From contig JAJTCN010000050.1 in NCBI GenBank assembly GCA_021323335.1, positions 1 to 52,544 of the forward strand: a stretch of 52,544 nucleotides of DNA. The letters are read 5' to 3'. This DNA comes from Ramlibacter sp. Its GTDB lineage: Bacteria > Pseudomonadota > Gammaproteobacteria > Burkholderiales > Burkholderiaceae_C. The position numbers and the translations under genes were made by a program. The notes under the pieces were generated by a model. The model was not told the origin of the DNA and searched no databases. It saw only the letters and a list, made by a program, of their open reading frames with translations. Each line of letters begins with the position of its first letter. Position 1 is the first letter of the stretch. Shown piece by piece: positions 26,654 to 33,826 of the stretch.

Positions 26654-27046
26654 GTGAGAGCCATAGTAGGAATACTCGCTGCGATACTAGCTTCCGCCGC
26701 AACCGCTCAGGACGACGATCACGCGCTCGGCCAGCAGCTTGCTCAATGTGCCGCGATTCTGGTGTTCGTCCAGTCCGCGCCGGCCTCCTTCAACCTTGCT
26801 ATCTCAAAGGCTGACGCGAGCACAGTCAGCCACCTCGCAATGCTGGAGACGTACGCTCTCCTTGGCCGAGTGGTTGGCAAAGCGGCAATCCAGCAGAGCG
26901 TGCCTGCATTTCGGGCAAGGCTAGAAGTCGGCCAGGCGGACCTCACAGCCATTTTGAATGCAGAGGGCAAGCGATGCGCTGAATTGGCGCTCGCCAAATT
27001 TGAGGAACTCAAGCCGCGGATGAACGCACTGGAGAACAAGCAATGA
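26654..27046 (+). CDS. Cassette-encoded secreted protein, unknown function
   Basis: A 130-residue protein starting at a GTG with a GGAGGA ribosome site just upstream, one of the few cassettes with a clear one. A signal peptide (MRAIVGILAAILASAATAQ) should be cut after residue 19. The mature part is helical, with two cysteines (QCAAIL and KRCAELA) that could form a disulfide. No family recognised; helical periplasmic proteins of this size sometimes act as inhibitors or immunity proteins. Confidence 0.72.
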   Translation: MRAIVGILAAILASAATAQDDDHALGQQLAQCAAILVFVQSAPASFNLAISKADASTVSHLAMLETYALLGRVVGKAAIQQSVPAFRARLEVGQADLTAILNAEGKRCAELALAKFEELKPRMNALENKQ

Positions 27047-27050
27047 TGCC

Positions 27051-27143
27051 GGCTAACAGGTCGTTCGACACGGACGCCCAGCAGCGGCCCTTCGCTTCGC
27101 TCCGGTCCTCTCCGCCGGTCGCCGGTCAACTCCGACGTTAGAT
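27051..27143 (+). repeat. attC site 5 (93 bases)
   Basis: R'' GGCTAAC at 27051-27057, R' GTTAGAT at 27137-27143. Short class, nearly the same as site 4. Confidence 0.94.
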
Positions 27144-27156
27144 CTCACGGATACCT

Positions 27157-27846
27157 ATGGCCAAACTTCTGGAGTTCCTGAATACCAACTCGGGCGCGCT
27201 GAGCGCCTTGTTCTCCGGCGTCGTCACGATAGCAACGATTGTGTACGCCTGGCTGACCGCCAAGCTCGTACAAGAAACCCGTCAGATGCGGCAAGTGCAG
27301 ACGGAGCCCAGGATTCAGGTGACGTACCGCGTGAGCGAGGAGTGGATCAACTTCTTGGACATCTCCATACGCAACATCGGCTTGGCGCCGGCTTACGACA
27401 TCCAATTTACAGTTCGTGGCGAGACATCCCTTCCGGGCACTCAGGAACTCTTGGATCGCCTTATGAAGCTCTCATCCTTCAAGAACGGTTTGGCCTACCT
27501 TGGTCCTGGGGAACAGTACTTCTCATTCTGGACAAGCTTGGTCGAGGGCGATCAATCCAAGGTGGAGAGTCGCCTTGTTGTGGATTGCAGCTATCGTTCA
27601 GCGACAGGGTCGACCTACCAGCACCCGTGCATAGTCGATCTCTCCGAGCTGAAGGGAAGCAGTCGGCTTGGTGAGCCACCCCTGCTGAAGATTGCGAAAC
27701 ATATGGAAGCCTTGGCCAAGGACGTTCATCTGGTGACGTCCGGTTTTGGGAAGGCGAAGGTTGACGTATACACCCAAGCCGACCGAGACGATGAGCGGGC
27801 GAAGCTAGACGCTCGCTTTCGAGCGGAGAAGCAGGGGGGCGCGTGA
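27157..27846 (+). CDS. Cassette membrane-anchored protein with soluble beta domain
   Basis: A 229-residue protein. One membrane helix lies at about residues 15-37 (LSALFSGVVTIATIVYAWL), followed by a short coil (LVQETRQMRQVQTEPRIQV). Residues 50-170 look like an immunoglobulin-like beta domain (LDISIRNIGLAPAYDIQFTV), and the C-terminus is charged and helical. The same plan, an N-terminal helix, then an E-P-x-I/V strand and a IxNIGxxPAxDI segment, is known from many unannotated bacterial and cassette proteins. ATG 13 bases after attC 5. Function unknown. Confidence 0.75.
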   Translation: MAKLLEFLNTNSGALSALFSGVVTIATIVYAWLTAKLVQETRQMRQVQTEPRIQVTYRVSEEWINFLDISIRNIGLAPAYDIQFTVRGETSLPGTQELLDRLMKLSSFKNGLAYLGPGEQYFSFWTSLVEGDQSKVESRLVVDCSYRSATGSTYQHPCIVDLSELKGSSRLGEPPLLKIAKHMEALAKDVHLVTSGFGKAKVDVYTQADRDDERAKLDARFRAEKQGGA

Positions 27847-27847
27847 G

Positions 27848-27940
27848 CTCTAACAGGTCGTTCGACACGGACGCCCGGCCGCGGTCCTTCGCTCCGCTTC
27901 GGTCCTGCCCGCCGGTCGCCGGTCAACTCCAACGTTAGCC
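27848..27940 (+). repeat. attC site 6 (93 bases)
   Basis: R'' CTCTAAC at 27848-27854, R' GTTAGCC at 27934-27940. Short class. Confidence 0.93.
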
Positions 27941-27950
27941 CGCAAGAGGC

Positions 27951-28115
27951 ATGAACCCGTGTCCGGGTTGTCCTCTCGGCACCAGCTCGGCGCTCTCGAT
28001 CTTGCAAGTGCTCAGAGGTCTCTGGCTAGCTTGGTCACTTCTCTGGGGTCGGCTGCTGGCTTTCCAAGATCACGCGCCCGTTGGGCGCAGCCTGCATTTG
28101 GGCGACTCCACCTGA
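27951..28115 (+). CDS. Small ORF in promoter cassette 2
   Basis: A 54-residue ORF starting 10 bases after the cassette boundary (MNPCPGCPLG). Its middle is hydrophobic (LQVLRGLWLAWSLLWGRLLA) and could span a membrane. It ends DHAPVGRSLHLGDST, sharing the segment with the ORF at 24209. Apart from that segment the two ORFs are not alike. Coding status uncertain. Confidence 0.4.
   Translation: MNPCPGCPLGTSSALSILQVLRGLWLAWSLLWGRLLAFQDHAPVGRSLHLGDST
28069..28100 (+). repeat. 32-base repeat shared by the two promoter cassettes, copy 2
   Basis: Identical to 24330-24361, with the same GCGCCC-GTT-GGGCGC hairpin and nearly the same distance to the following promoter-like element. Confidence 0.9.
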
Positions 28116-28122
28116 TGCGGGG

Positions 28123-28151
28123 TTGGCAATCGACGGCCGGCACGCTACCGT
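28123..28151 (+). promoter_or_regulatory. Promoter-like element TTGGCA-N17-TACCGT, copy 2
   Basis: TTGGCA at 28123-28128, TACCGT at 28146-28151. Spacer ends CGGCACGC, as in the copy at 39926. An ATG follows nine bases beyond the -10-like box. It could drive the cassettes downstream of 28.3 kb. Confidence 0.55.
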
Positions 28152-28159
28152 TACGTCCT

Positions 28160-28294
28160 ATGCCGCCCTCTGCGCACCACTATTCCGTGGGTTCCACCAG
28201 GGCTCGGGCTAACCGGTCGTTCGACACGGACGCCCAAGGGCGTCCGCCGCTGCGCGGCTCCTGTTCCTTGGTCGCCGGTCAACTCCAACGTTAG
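28160..28294 (+). CDS. Small ORF that runs through attC, second member
   Basis: A 44-residue ORF (MPPSAHHYSVGSTR, then the attC-encoded tail ANRSFDTDAQ to VAGQLQR). It matches the ORF at 24424 in its start and in its position nine bases after the promoter-like element. The shared MPP-x3-H-x-SVG start is the only hint that it is translated. Confidence 0.35.
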   Translation: MPPSAHHYSVGSTRARANRSFDTDAQGRPPLRGSCSLVAGQLQR

Positions 28295-28296
28295 AG
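28207..28296 (+). repeat. attC site 7 (90 bases)
   Basis: R'' GGCTAAC at 28207-28213, R' GTTAGAG at 28290-28296. Short class, similar to sites 1 and 11. Confidence 0.93.
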
Positions 28297-28309
28297 CGCA
28301 GAATCCAGC

Positions 28310-28687
28310 ATGGTTGATACGCCGGAAGTCGAGTCCCTGGTCCTTGAACCCGCCGCCACCCCGGAGCTGGTGGCACTGAGTTTTGACCTCTGGACACTGC
28401 GACTCACCATGCGCTTCCCCGGGGTTGTTCCACCCACGTACGTTGAATTTGGAGAGGTGGCAGGGTTCCGTGTTCTGGACGAGGGCGACCTCCTGGAGTT
28501 CTGGGCGCAGGGCGTGCACAAGCCTGGGTGGCTGTGGCGGGTGAGTCGGGGCGGTTGGCGTGATCTGGAGGCAACCCGCCCGGGCTTCATTCGGACAGAT
28601 GCACGCGAGTTCCTCGTCCTCGGGATCAACGACTGTGTGAGCGTCTTCTCGGGTGAGGAGCCGAAAGTCCATGCACCTGCGCTCTAA
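28310..28687 (+). CDS. Cassette protein of unknown function
   Basis: A 125-residue acidic soluble protein with alternating strands and several tryptophans (GWLWRVSRGGWRDLEA). No family recognised. The pattern SFDLWTLRLTMRFPGVV and YVEFGEVAGFRVLDEGDLLEFW suggests a small beta-rich fold of the kind seen in immunity proteins, without a specific match. The ATG is 13 bases after attC 7. The stop TAA is inside the R'' box of attC 8. Confidence 0.7.
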   Translation: MVDTPEVESLVLEPAATPELVALSFDLWTLRLTMRFPGVVPPTYVEFGEVAGFRVLDEGDLLEFWAQGVHKPGWLWRVSRGGWRDLEATRPGFIRTDAREFLVLGINDCVSVFSGEEPKVHAPAL

Positions 28688-28795
28688 CAGGTCGTTCGAC
28701 TCGGACACGCAGCGGCATTGCGCCGCGAAGCGTGCTGGTGAGCGTACGCCTCGCGGCGCAATGCCGCTGCGTGCCGGTCAACTCCGACGTTAGGC
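28682..28795 (+). repeat. attC site 8 (114 bases)
   Basis: R'' CTCTAAC at 28682-28688, R' GTTAGGC at 28789-28795. Long class. Confidence 0.94.
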
Positions 28796-28801
28796 AGCAA
28801 G

Positions 28802-29242
28802 ATGGACGCGCGCGCTCTTGAGGCGCAAATTCGGAAGGCTTTCCCCGAGCGGCGAGTTTCCGGTCCAATCGCTCTAGGGAGTTACGACGACTGCGAGGCC
28901 CTGCGTCTGATGCTCGAGAACGCTACTTGGATTGAGATTCCCGCCGAGTTCGTAACAGCCCATGATGGATCACTCCCGCTGCTCACCGATGACGCATACA
29001 GGGCGTTCCTACCGGCGTGGCTTCTTCAGGCTGCCCGCGAGCCAAGTGAAGGAGTAGCTGGAATGCTGCTTGTGAATCTGCGGCACGAGCCAAGGACGGC
29101 CGGGTTCACCCCGGACCAAGCCCTAACAATCATCGACGTAGCGCGCTTCATCACGTTCTCAAGCATCTGGGGCCCTACGGATCCGGTCAACGTGGACTCT
29201 CTCGCCGAGATTAGAACTGTGTGGGGGCAAGTTGCTGCCTAA
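28802..29242 (+). CDS. Cassette protein resembling DUF6714
   Basis: A 146-residue soluble protein. The central block LPLLTDDAYRAFLPAWLLQA, which follows IEIPAEFVTAHDGS, matches the DUF6714 pattern in which a predicted helix reads about LTPEAFRYYLPAYLL. The end is helical. DUF6714 proteins are of unknown function and often occur in mobile or toxin-immunity contexts. The stop overlaps attC 9. Confidence 0.65.
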   Translation: MDARALEAQIRKAFPERRVSGPIALGSYDDCEALRLMLENATWIEIPAEFVTAHDGSLPLLTDDAYRAFLPAWLLQAAREPSEGVAGMLLVNLRHEPRTAGFTPDQALTIIDVARFITFSSIWGPTDPVNVDSLAEIRTVWGQVAA

Positions 29243-29351
29243 CAGGTCGTTCGACGCGGACACGCAACGGCATTGCGCCGCAAGGCGTGTTGGCAAAGCC
29301 TACGCCTCGCGGCGCAATGCCGTTGCGAGCCGGTCAACTCCGACGTTAGGC
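29237..29351 (+). repeat. attC site 9 (115 bases)
   Basis: R'' GCCTAAC at 29237-29243, R' GTTAGGC at 29345-29351, perfectly complementary. Long class. Confidence 0.95.
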
Positions 29352-29354
29352 AGC

Positions 29355-29939
29355 ATGGCCTTCGATCACCTTAAGGAGAGCGCCGTCCGTAGCTTCCGCG
29401 ACGCTGCTGAACGCGAGGGGCGCGATCCAGAGCGGGCGTTGGCCGCCCGTGGTCACGCCCATGAGGCGCTCGCGAGCTATTGCTTCGCTACAGGTGACGA
29501 CGCCGAGGGCATGATGGAACTTCGTAGAGCGATTCAGACCGAGGTCGCAAGGTACGTAGAGTTTAAAGGGGCGGTCAGTCCCTTCCTGCAATATCGTTAC
29601 CTGGTCCTGGGACTAGGAGTAGGGGATCTCGGACTCGCGCGTGAGGTTGCAAGTTTTCCGATCGATCGCAAGAACTGGTCGCGCTTCGACTTTGCTATTA
29701 CTTACCGAGTATGCGAAATGCTCGGTGTGTCACAGGACGCCAGGGCACCGAAGGCGACCTACACCACTGCGGAACAAGCTTTCTTGCGTGCGCTCGATGC
29801 TGTCTCACGGGGTGAGGCGTACGACGCCGCTGAGGTCCACGCCTTCTGGAAGACGCTCCGAAAGAAGCGCTATCAATTCACCATTTTCGAGCAGAAAGAC
29901 TTGTTCACTCCGGCATTGGAGACGCTTCGTGCTGCCTAA
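29355..29939 (+). CDS. Cassette protein, all-helical, unknown function
   Basis: A 194-residue protein that is predicted almost entirely helical (AEREGRDPERALAARGHAHE, then YVEFKGAVSPFLQYRYLVLG). The pattern is compatible with TPR-like helical immunity proteins such as Imm49, but the resemblance is weak and the family is not assigned. The ATG is three bases after the attC 9 R' box and the stop lies in attC 10, so this is a very compact cassette. Confidence 0.7.
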   Translation: MAFDHLKESAVRSFRDAAEREGRDPERALAARGHAHEALASYCFATGDDAEGMMELRRAIQTEVARYVEFKGAVSPFLQYRYLVLGLGVGDLGLAREVASFPIDRKNWSRFDFAITYRVCEMLGVSQDARAPKATYTTAEQAFLRALDAVSRGEAYDAAEVHAFWKTLRKKRYQFTIFEQKDLFTPALETLRAA

Positions 29940-30047
29940 CAGGTCGTTCGACTCGGACACGCACCGGCAGGGCGCCGCGAAGCGTGCTGGTGAGCTTACG
30001 CCTCGCGGCGCCCTGCCGGTGCGTGCCGGTCAACTCCAACGTTAGCC
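29934..30047 (+). repeat. attC site 10 (114 bases)
   Basis: R'' GCCTAAC at 29934-29940, R' GTTAGCC at 30041-30047. Long class, inner arm CACCGGCAGGGCGCCGCG. Confidence 0.95.
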
Positions 30048-30051
30048 CTCA

Positions 30052-30579
30052 ATGGACAACGCGTGGATTGCAAGCTTCCTTTCCGACCCATGGAAGATCA
30101 TCTTGGGCAGCGGTGGCATCGCTGGATTGGTCGGACTCGGCCTCGGATGGTGGCGTGCACGAGCCCGCCCTCGTGTTCGGTTGTTGGGCCAGACATATCA
30201 CCCGAACGGGCAATACGACTGCCCGAGTGAAGTCGAAGTCGAAATTGAGAACGTCGGGAGAGAAGCCACGTCCGTGGAACCCTTGGTTCCAATGACGTGT
30301 CGGTACCCGAAGGGCGGAGCCATCGCGTGTGATTTTCAGGTCACCGATGCAGACCGTTCTCTTGCTCCCGTGACCCCCAGAAAGTTCCGCGTCACTGGCA
30401 GGCCGCCGGTGGGGTACATCTATTCGCACTTCCGGGTGTACACGTTCAAATTCACGCGAGGCGGCTCGGCGAAGTTGCGCGTGTTGAATGCATCGGGCCA
30501 TACTGCAGGACCGCTTAAGTTTTGGTTCTTGAAGTGGCTTTTCATTCTTAAGGGGGCACTTCCGCATGTTGAGGGCTAA
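30052..30579 (+). CDS. Cassette single-pass membrane protein with soluble domain
   Basis: A 175-residue protein. One membrane helix at about residues 15-33 (KIILGSGGIAGLVGLGLGWW) is followed by a basic cluster (RARARPRVRL) and a beta-rich domain (YDCPSEVEVEIENVGREATS). A hydrophobic C-terminal segment (LKFWFLKWLFILKG) may touch the membrane. No family assigned. The plan resembles the proteins at 25122 and 27157. Confidence 0.72.
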   Translation: MDNAWIASFLSDPWKIILGSGGIAGLVGLGLGWWRARARPRVRLLGQTYHPNGQYDCPSEVEVEIENVGREATSVEPLVPMTCRYPKGGAIACDFQVTDADRSLAPVTPRKFRVTGRPPVGYIYSHFRVYTFKFTRGGSAKLRVLNASGHTAGPLKFWFLKWLFILKGALPHVEG

Positions 30580-30663
30580 CAAGTCGTTCGACACGGACGC
30601 CCAGGTGCTTCAGTGCGCTTCGCGCACACGCCTCCCAGTCGCCGGTCAACTCCGACGTTAGAC
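30574..30663 (+). repeat. attC site 11 (90 bases)
   Basis: R'' GGCTAAC at 30574-30580, R' GTTAGAC at 30657-30663. Short class. Confidence 0.94.
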
Positions 30664-30672
30664 AGCACGATC

Positions 30673-31176
30673 GTGGTCACGCAATCTCGAGCACTCCAGG
30701 CGGAACTCTCCCGTCGAATTCGTACCGCTTCGCCTGAAGACTGGAACGAATTTTCTCGCCTGTGGATGGCGTTCAACTCCGTGTATGGTGGTGAACCAGA
30801 TCAGCGCGAGCGCGCGCGGGTAATGTCATCGATCCGCCGCAATTTCACTGAGCGCGCTGCGCTGCGAGTGCTGCGTAGTGTCACGAATTCTGTGGATCGA
30901 ATTCTCGAGGTTCCTCCGGGAAACATGCTCCTGAATGGGTGGGACCCTAAGTTTCGCGCGGCGTCACAGCGATGCGCTGCCCTGTATCGCAACAAATCTG
31001 AATCTGCCGTTGGGCGTCTGGCGGCAGTGGGTGGCGTGCTCTATCAAGTAAGGTGCAATCTCATTCATGGCAGCAAGGACCCGAGCAGCCCGCGAGACCG
31101 CATGCTTGTTTCTGAAAGCGTGGCTATTCTCAGCGCCCTTGTTTCCGCCCTAGAAGAGTCTCTTTCGGAGCCGTAG
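30673..31176 (+). CDS. Cassette HEPN-domain protein (putative RNase)
   Basis: A 167-residue all-helical protein with the HEPN signature RX4H at R127-H132 (VRCNLIHGSKDP), preceded by LYQ as in many HEPN proteins, and an N-terminal helix WMAFNSVYGG (residues 31-40) that recurs in this family. HEPN proteins are metal-independent RNases used in toxin-antitoxin, abortive infection and CRISPR systems, or inactive relatives. The best start is a GTG 10 bases after attC 11; an ORF extension through attC is not real. It is a single gene in its cassette, with no obvious antitoxin beside it. Confidence 0.8.
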   Translation: MVTQSRALQAELSRRIRTASPEDWNEFSRLWMAFNSVYGGEPDQRERARVMSSIRRNFTERAALRVLRSVTNSVDRILEVPPGNMLLNGWDPKFRAASQRCAALYRNKSESAVGRLAAVGGVLYQVRCNLIHGSKDPSSPRDRMLVSESVAILSALVSALEESLSEP

Positions 31177-31182
31177 CACGCT

Positions 31183-31215
31183 TCCTAACGCGTGCCGGTC
31201 ACCTTTTTGCTAGAA
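31183..31215 (+). repeat. attC site 12, internally deleted (33 bases)
   Basis: TCCTAAC (31183-31189) is followed at once by GCGTGCCGGTCACC and GCTAGAA (31209-31215), the right end of the site-15/16 class. About 80 internal bases are missing and the R' core is GCTAG instead of GTTAG. It is probably not active. Confidence 0.8.
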
Positions 31216-31529
31216 CTCGTTGATAGCGTGCCGAGTCATTGTGCGGCGAAGCCAGATACTCGCGTTGGATACCAGTGGCAAGGTTGGGGACCGGATTGTG
31301 CTGCATAGGTATCACCCAAGTACCACGAGCCTCTGGCTGGGAGTAAGTAAGAACGTGGCAGGGAGCGCGCTCCACACAAGCGGTGGACGAGTTCCGTAAG
31401 CATCCCTCCACCTGCGACTTTCCGTATTGCTAAAGCATTCGGCGCAAATCGGCCGCTTGCAATTTGCGTCAATGTACGACACGATCGCCGCCCAAGAACT
31501 GACGAGTCACAGTGGCGCGAGGGACGGGT
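31216..31529. other. Cassette leader without a recognised gene
   Basis: About 310 bases with no convincing ORF on the plus strand lie between the truncated attC and the gene at 31530. It may hold the promoter for the two-gene cassette that follows, but no strong -35/-10 pair was identified. Confidence 0.5.
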
Positions 31530-32144
31530 ATGACCAGTAACACGCAAGCGGACGATTTCGACGTTGGCAAGGCGATATTCGACCAACTTAAAGATCTGCC
31601 GACGGAAAGACAGCAACGGGTATTGCGTTGGGTCGCTGAAGGTCTGGGGATTTCGAGCAGCCCTAGTGCGCCACCCGCACCAGGTACGATCGCCAGTTCT
31701 CCAGCGGCTCCTGCGGCTTCTCCTACTCCTGCAGGTGCCGCAGTCGACATCAAAACTTTCATAGCCGCGAAGGCGCCGAAGAGCGACGTCCAGTTCGCGG
31801 CTGCGGTGGCGTACTTCTATAAGTTCGAAGCTCCTCCGGCAGCCCGCCACGACACGATCGGCAGCGAGTTGCTACAGGAAGCGACGCGGCTGGCGGGCAC
31901 AAAACGTCTGAGCAGCCCTCGACACGCGTTGAAGAATGCGAAGGCTGCCGGTTACTTAGACAGTGCCGCGCGGGGAGAATACAGCATAAACAGTGTCGGT
32001 GAGAACCTTGTTGCCATGACGTTGCCCGGTGGTGGCAATCCCGTGATCACTGCCCCCAGACGGAAGAACACTCGGAAGCCGTCGGCTCCGGCCAAAAAGG
32101 CCGTGCGGAAGGCAGTTGCGAAGAAGTCGCGCGGGTCGAAGTAG
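31530..32144 (+). CDS. Putative small DNA/RNA-binding partner of the HEPN protein
   Basis: A 204-residue protein in three parts: an N-terminal helical segment (1-40), an Ala/Pro/Ser linker (43-72), and a helical core (73-165, KTFIAAKAPKSDVQFAAAVA and SSPRHALKNAKAAGYLD) that resembles a winged helix. The C-terminal 30 residues are Lys/Arg/Pro-rich and histone-H1-like (TAPRRKNTRKPSAPAKKAVR). GAGGGA upstream of the ATG may be the ribosome site. The HEPN-type gene starts 11 bases later, so the two form an operon inside one cassette. Nucleic-acid binding is inference. Confidence 0.7.
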   Translation: MTSNTQADDFDVGKAIFDQLKDLPTERQQRVLRWVAEGLGISSSPSAPPAPGTIASSPAAPAASPTPAGAAVDIKTFIAAKAPKSDVQFAAAVAYFYKFEAPPAARHDTIGSELLQEATRLAGTKRLSSPRHALKNAKAAGYLDSAARGEYSINSVGENLVAMTLPGGGNPVITAPRRKNTRKPSAPAKKAVRKAVAKKSRGSK

Positions 32145-32155
32145 GCAGATTTCTC

Positions 32156-32959
32156 GTGCTGCCCACTGATATAGACGAGGCCATCTCCGAGATCGACCGA
32201 GTTCGCAAGCGTCTCGCAAAGCTGAAGGTGCGCCAGATCGGAGCCTCAGAGCACCGAGACTTCCTTAAGGCGACTGCGCTCAGCTGGTTCAGAAACCGGC
32301 GGGCAGGGGTGGCAAGCTCGGTCTCGTCGGAACTGCTCTCGGCGATAGACTCGCCTTACCAACGCATCTTGGACGCGACGGACCGTTATTCGTCGAAGAC
32401 AACATACGTTGCAGCAGCAAAGGAGGCGAAGGAAGCCCTCGTAGCCGCACGTTCCACGTCGTTGACCGCAATACCTGAAGCGAGCACGTCCAGCGTGCCT
32501 CCTGATTTCAGCCCGCTAGCATCCGATGTGACAATGCGCACCATCTTAAGCCGGCGGTGGGAAGAGTGCGACAAGTGTCTACGAGCTGGCGCCCCTCTGG
32601 CGGCGACCATCATGATGGGCGGACTGCTGGAAGCGCTCTTCGTGGCACGTGCAAATAGATTGACGAACAAGTCAGCTCTGTTTTCGGCAGCCGCTGCCCC
32701 GATTGATGGCAAGACAAAAAAGGCGCTCGAGCTGCGTCACTGGACGCTCGCGCCTTACATTGACGTCGGCCACGAGCTGATGTGGATATCTCGATCGGCG
32801 AAGGACATAGCCGTGGTGTTGCGTGACTACCGAAATTATGTTCATCCTGAGAAAGAAAGATCCCACGGTGTCACGCTCGTACAGGACGACGCAATGATGT
32901 TGTGGGAAGTAACGAAAGGGTTGGCTAAGGAGTTGCTGCTCATGAAAGGCGCGTCGTGA
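32156..32959 (+). CDS. HEPN-like protein, second gene of a two-gene cassette
   Basis: A 267-residue all-helical protein. The segment RRWEECDKCLRAGAPLAATI followed by GGLLEALFVARAN (about residues 133-167) is typical of HEPN proteins, and RDYRNYVHPEKE carries an R-x6-H motif (R223, H230). The N-terminal 120 residues are a separate helical region with a possible linker (TSLTAIPEASTSSVPP). The GTG start lies 11 bases after the stop of the small basic partner. HEPN toxins often pair with a second gene that guides or restrains them, so this is a candidate defence pair. Confidence 0.78.
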   Translation: MLPTDIDEAISEIDRVRKRLAKLKVRQIGASEHRDFLKATALSWFRNRRAGVASSVSSELLSAIDSPYQRILDATDRYSSKTTYVAAAKEAKEALVAARSTSLTAIPEASTSSVPPDFSPLASDVTMRTILSRRWEECDKCLRAGAPLAATIMMGGLLEALFVARANRLTNKSALFSAAAAPIDGKTKKALELRHWTLAPYIDVGHELMWISRSAKDIAVVLRDYRNYVHPEKERSHGVTLVQDDAMMLWEVTKGLAKELLLMKGAS

Positions 32960-33014
32960 CGGATAGCGCCCAGCAACACTGGAACCAGCTACATCGCGAA
33001 GCACGCACGATGAG

Positions 33015-33127
33015 CTCTAACAGCGGCGTTCGGCACGGCCGTGCAGCGGGATTGCGCGCAAGCCGTGCGCGGGTGCATACTTTTTGCGACGCAATGCCCC
33101 TGTATTCCGGTCACCGCGACGTTAAGG
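33015..33127 (+). repeat. attC site 13 (113 bases)
   Basis: R'' CTCTAAC at 33015-33021, R' GTTAAGG at 33121-33127. Diverged long class: the interior keeps GCAGCGGGATTGCG and GACGCAATGCCCCTG arms with several changes. Confidence 0.85.
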
Positions 33128-33145
33128 CGCAAGGAGACACTGAGG

Positions 33146-33670
33146 ATGAGCGAAGATGTGAATTGGGAGCGTAACGAGGAGCTCCTGAAGGTAATGCAGC
33201 ACTCGGCAGGAGAAAGTGACCGTGGGATCACCCTCGTGATCGCAGCTCATATTGAAGTCTGCCTTCGTCGGATCCTCGAAGCAGTGCTGATCGACTCGAA
33301 GGCCGCCTCTGAACTCTTTGACGGTCCGTATGCACCGTTTGGATCACTATCTGGCAAGACGCGCGCTGCATTCCTGATGGGTCTCATTACAAAGGCCGAG
33401 CGCGACCAAATCGACGCTGTACGCGGTGTGCGCAACGTTTTTGCGCACCAAGCGAGCGCCAGTTTCGATCACCCAGACATCGTCAAAATATGCAAGAAGC
33501 CGGTGGTGGACGGCGGTCGCATGATCTTGCGAGACGAATTCTTGCATATGGCCATGAACGCAGTGCTTCCGCTGCTATATCGAGACCTACACATCGCTGC
33601 GTGGCGGCGTCCTGAGTTGACCCAAGATGCGATCAATGGCTGGAACGTAGGACCCGGCGTTTCGCCTTGA
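33146..33670 (+). CDS. MltR-family protein (mannitol repressor-like)
   Basis: A 174-residue helical protein. The family pattern is clear: ESDRGITLVIAAHIEVCLRR (residues 23-42), ELFDGPYAPFGSLSGKTRAA (56-75), GLITKAERDQIDAVRGVRN (79-97) and ASFDHPDIVKIC. The segment RGVRNVFAHQ also gives an RX4H motif (R96, H101) as in HEPN proteins. MltR relatives without a mannitol operon are common on mobile DNA and their role is unknown. The ATG has a GGAGACACTGAGG leader. An in-frame extension through attC 13 is not real. Confidence 0.85.
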   Translation: MSEDVNWERNEELLKVMQHSAGESDRGITLVIAAHIEVCLRRILEAVLIDSKAASELFDGPYAPFGSLSGKTRAAFLMGLITKAERDQIDAVRGVRNVFAHQASASFDHPDIVKICKKPVVDGGRMILRDEFLHMAMNAVLPLLYRDLHIAAWRRPELTQDAINGWNVGPGVSP

Positions 33671-33778
33671 CTTCTCGGTCGACACAGACATGTTTGCGGG
33701 AAGGGGCGGGGCCGCACGGCGCGTCGCAGTCGTGTACCACGCGGCCCCTTGCCACAACGTGCCGGTCACGTGTGAGAG
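33664..33778 (+). repeat. attC site 14 (degenerate, 115 bases)
   Basis: R'' is GCCTTGAC and R' is GTGAGAG, so both core triplets (AAC/GTT) are altered. The interior keeps the GGTCGACACAGACA and CAACGTGCCGGTCACG features of sites 15 and 16. Probably inactive. Confidence 0.75.
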
Positions 33779-33826
33779 CGCAGCGGGTTGGTCGAGATAC
33801 AGTCGAAGAGGGGTGGAGACTTGAAT

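Noticed and set aside
33041..33145. N-terminal extension of the MltR-like gene
   Set aside because: The extra 35 codons lie in attC 13, and ATG 33146 gives the normal family start.
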